DNA of 7,530 nucleotides from the NCBI GenBank assembly GCA_009787745.1, contig WQST01000117.1, forward strand, positions 1 to 7,530, written 5' to 3'. A model generated the notes under the pieces. The model ran no database searches, was not told the origin of the DNA, and worked only from the letters and a program-made list of their open reading frames with translations. Shown here piece by piece: positions 5,673-7,530 of the stretch (its first letter is position 1; every line of letters begins with the position of its first letter). The translations under genes and the position numbers were made by a program. Source of the stretch: Lachnospiraceae bacterium (lineage in GTDB: Bacteria > Bacillota > Clostridia > Lachnospirales > Lachnospiraceae).

Positions 5673-5689
5673 GTTACGGATTTGTTACA
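5673..5689 (-). promoter_or_regulatory. WalR-like direct repeat in the NlpC/P60 promoter region
   Basis: TGTAAC (5689-5684), 5 nt, then CGTAAC (5678-5673). The WalR (YycF) consensus in low-GC Gram-positives is TGTWAH-N5-TGTWAH, so 11 of 12 defined positions match with the exact 11-bp period. It sits about 4-20 nt downstream of the predicted start point, a position expected for repression. WalR targets are typically NlpC/P60 and other wall hydrolases, as here. The regulator itself is not in the window. Confidence 0.45.
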
Positions 5690-5699
5690 GTTCTTTTTC

Positions 5700-5728
5700 A
5701 TTATATACGTTATTTAATTATCTGTCAA
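5700..5728 (-). promoter_or_regulatory. Perfect consensus sigma-A promoter of the NlpC/P60 gene
   Basis: TTGACA (5728-5723), 17 nt, then TATAAT (5705-5700), matching the consensus at all twelve positions with ideal spacing. The -35 box overlaps the TGA stop of the cotH-like gene (5727-5725). Predicted start is near 5693, giving a leader of about 57 nt. Confidence 0.88.
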
Positions 5729-7530
5729 GTTCTCTTTTTGCCAATATAATTACCGTTTCGCATATCCAGCGAAAGGATATATCCGCTGTCGATATCAGGT
5801 AAAAAAAGTTCGTACACAAGCTCGCCGCGCTTATCGGTTATAATTAAAGTTTCCCCTGATTTTAGACTAAAATCAAGTTTGATTCCGCCGAATGATTCGG
5901 CATTTTGGTGGTTTTCACAATAAATCATCTTCCGCTCGCCCGGCTTAAGAAGATACGGCGCGATTATCTGTCGGAAAGGCCGCTCAGGGTCGTCGGAAAT
6001 AAAGAAATTGCGCAAATCGATATCTTGCTCATAGGGATTAAAAATTTCGATATAATCCCTGCTTCCTTTATAATCAATCAAAGTAATGACCGGCATCCTA
6101 ACTTCCGCTTTTTTTAGCGCAAGTTCAATATTTACCTCACCATTTTCTACCGTATACTTAGAAACGCTGAGGATTTCATCCGTTATTATATCGCCGTTCA
6201 CTAACCAGTGCGAAAAATCATAACCGACAGGACGGTCAGCTTTCACCGTAACGACATTATCGAAATAATAAAATCCGCTAAAATCCTCGGTTATATTTAT
6301 CGTACTTAGTTTTATATCCGTCAAATCATGGGCTTTTACATTGATAATATACCCTGTCGGCCCGACTTCAAGATATTTTTCTATTTGCTTTTGCATTTCG
6401 GCGGGGCGTTTATTTCCGAACTCAATCATGCTTTCGAGTTGTCCGGAAACGAAATCCAGACTCGACCAAGTATTCTTAAGCGCCGCACCGCCCACTTTAA
6501 AGTTGTGCGTCAGTTCATTAATTCGTTCCGCTTCCTTAAGCCGAACCTTATGCTCGATATTTTGCGGGGAAAAATGGTAGTTCATAATATCGCAAAGAAT
6601 CGTAATAAATCGGTTCTTCATATCATCGCGCTCTAATATCGAAATAAGGAGCGGCGACGATAAACGGTCACTTCGTACAACACCGAGTAATTTTGCCAGC
6701 GTTAAATCGGAAGCTTTCGAATTATATAAACCCAGTGTCCAATCGGTATCATATAACAGCCAACGCCATTTACCGTCTGCTGTCGATATTCCGTCATTTA
6801 TCAATGAATCCGCTTCCCCATAGTAGCGGTAAGCCTTATAATTTCCCCATGGCCAATCATTATTATTGGCATAAATCTGCACTGCATAGTATGCCAAAAA
6901 GTTTTCTATATCTACCAATTCGCAAAAAGCCGCAAAAATATCATCATCGGTTAAATCCCATTCATGATAGCGATACATCTCTTCATAGTCTTCTACGGCT
7001 TTAACTTCCAATGGTTCTAAAGGATCCGCGCTTTTCCAATTTTCCCCGCCTTCGACGATTGCCCACTCGCCATTTTTAATTTCATTATGATCATCGAAAT
7101 AATCCGCATGATAAACCTGATGAATCCAGACGAAGCCATAATAAGCGCCATTCAAAAAGACCGCCGCCGGGCGGGTTGACTGTGTATCGGGTAAAATTGC
7201 GGACGCTAAAGCGGAAACCGTATTATCGCGCAGGAAGCCAAAAGGATTGTCATTACCGTTATTTCTAAGTACAAGCCGACTGTAGTCGGTTATGGCACGT
7301 CCGTAATATGTCGTATTTTCGGGGAAAAAATCAAAGTCAAATGTCCCTTTGCCCTGTTCATAAACATTACGGGCAAATAACTTAAAAGATTTTTGGTCAG
7401 AGGCTCTTGACCAACCGCCGAATGTCCGGATTCCCGCATTTTGTGACAATATCAATTGACCGTTCTGGTCAAAAAGCTCAACGAAAACGGGTCTTTCCGC
7501 TTCACGTCCGCGCAGGTTATAATTGGCAGG
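5725..7530 (-). CDS. CotH-kinase family protein with lamin-tail domain (partial, 5' end outside window)
   Basis: 601 residues are visible. The frame is open through the right edge, so the true start and any signal peptide lie beyond 7530. The first residues, PANYNLRGREAERPVFVELF, then AGIRTFGGWSR and QKSFKLFAR, are the CotH N-terminal core. LRNNGND (88-94), LNGAYYGFVWI, NNNDWPWGNYK (about 222-232) and KWRWLLYDTDWTLGLY (about 254-269) are family motifs; the aspartates of NNNDW and YDTDW correspond to catalytic/metal-binding positions. A beta-rich linker (about 390-470, with FSHWLVNG) leads to a lamin-tail domain at about 481-585 (YIEIFNPYEQDIDLRNFFISDD). CotH proteins phosphorylate spore-coat or other exported proteins. 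Linked to lamin-tail domains the role is less known, probably outside the membrane. No terminator separates it from the NlpC/P60 gene. Confidence 0.92.
   Translation of the reverse strand, partial: PANYNLRGREAERPVFVELFDQNGQLILSQNAGIRTFGGWSRASDQKSFKLFARNVYEQGKGTFDFDFFPENTTYYGRAITDYSRLVLRNNGNDNPFGFLRDNTVSALASAILPDTQSTRPAAVFLNGAYYGFVWIHQVYHADYFDDHNEIKNGEWAIVEGGENWKSADPLEPLEVKAVEDYEEMYRYHEWDLTDDDIFAAFCELVDIENFLAYYAVQIYANNNDWPWGNYKAYRYYGEADSLINDGISTADGKWRWLLYDTDWTLGLYNSKASDLTLAKLLGVVRSDRLSSPLLISILERDDMKNRFITILCDIMNYHFSPQNIEHKVRLKEAERINELTHNFKVGGAALKNTWSSLDFVSGQLESMIEFGNKRPAEMQKQIEKYLEVGPTGYIINVKAHDLTDIKLSTINITEDFSGFYYFDNVVTVKADRPVGYDFSHWLVNGDIITDEILSVSKYTVENGEVNIELALKKAEVRMPVITLIDYKGSRDYIEIFNPYEQDIDLRNFFISDDPERPFRQIIAPYLLKPGERKMIYCENHQNAESFGGIKLDFSLKSGETLIITDKRGELVYELFLPDIDSGYILSLDMRNGNYIGKKRT

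Noticed and set aside
5905..7004. Plus-strand open frames inside the cotH-like gene
   Set aside because: They are antisense to a long conserved coding frame and show no recognisable domain.
7453..7455. TTG start for the cotH-like gene
   Set aside because: The same frame continues upstream to the window edge with conserved CotH residues (PANYNLRGRE, RPVFVELF), so the start is outside the window.

Overview
The window looks like chromosomal DNA from a low-to-moderate GC Gram-positive bacterium, most likely class Clostridia of the Bacillota. The reasons are the Clostridia-like PNPase and S15 sequences, GGAGG ribosome binding sites before every gene whose start is visible, sigma-A type promoters, a CotH/lamin-tail protein and an SH3-NlpC/P60 wall hydrolase. 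Every gene I can support lies on the minus strand, so transcription runs from high to low coordinates. No rRNA, tRNA, CRISPR array, insertion sequence or phage gene was seen.

In transcription order: (1) 7530-5725, a large CotH-kinase family protein with a C-terminal lamin-tail domain, its 5' end outside the window. (2) 5636-4608, an exported two-SH3 NlpC/P60 endopeptidase with a perfect consensus promoter whose -35 box overlaps the cotH-like stop codon. It has a WalR-like direct repeat just downstream of the predicted start of transcription, and a terminator at 4550-4581. (3) 4439-3989, a Phd/YefM antitoxin and a ParE-like toxin with its own promoter. The toxin frame appears to be broken at a short tandem repeat, and its out-of-frame remnant runs through the next promoter. 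(4) 3825-1280, the housekeeping pair rpsO-pnp with a strong promoter, a leader of about 100 nt, and an intergenic region folded into two stem-loops. One of these has about 30 base pairs and resembles the RNase III processing site of pnp leaders in other bacteria. The unit ends at a strong terminator (1216-1251). (5) 1098-1, a PadR-family repressor translationally coupled to an FAD-dependent, phytoene-desaturase-like oxidoreductase that runs off the left edge. Their promoter is overlapped by a perfect 11-bp inverted repeat that looks like the PadR operator.

The window therefore holds five short transcription units rather than one pathway. I found no wholly new multi-gene system. The most interesting signals are regulatory: the rpsO-pnp double hairpin, the WalR-like box on the wall hydrolase, the PadR operator, and a decaying toxin-antitoxin module whose toxin tail overlaps the promoter of a ribosomal protein gene.
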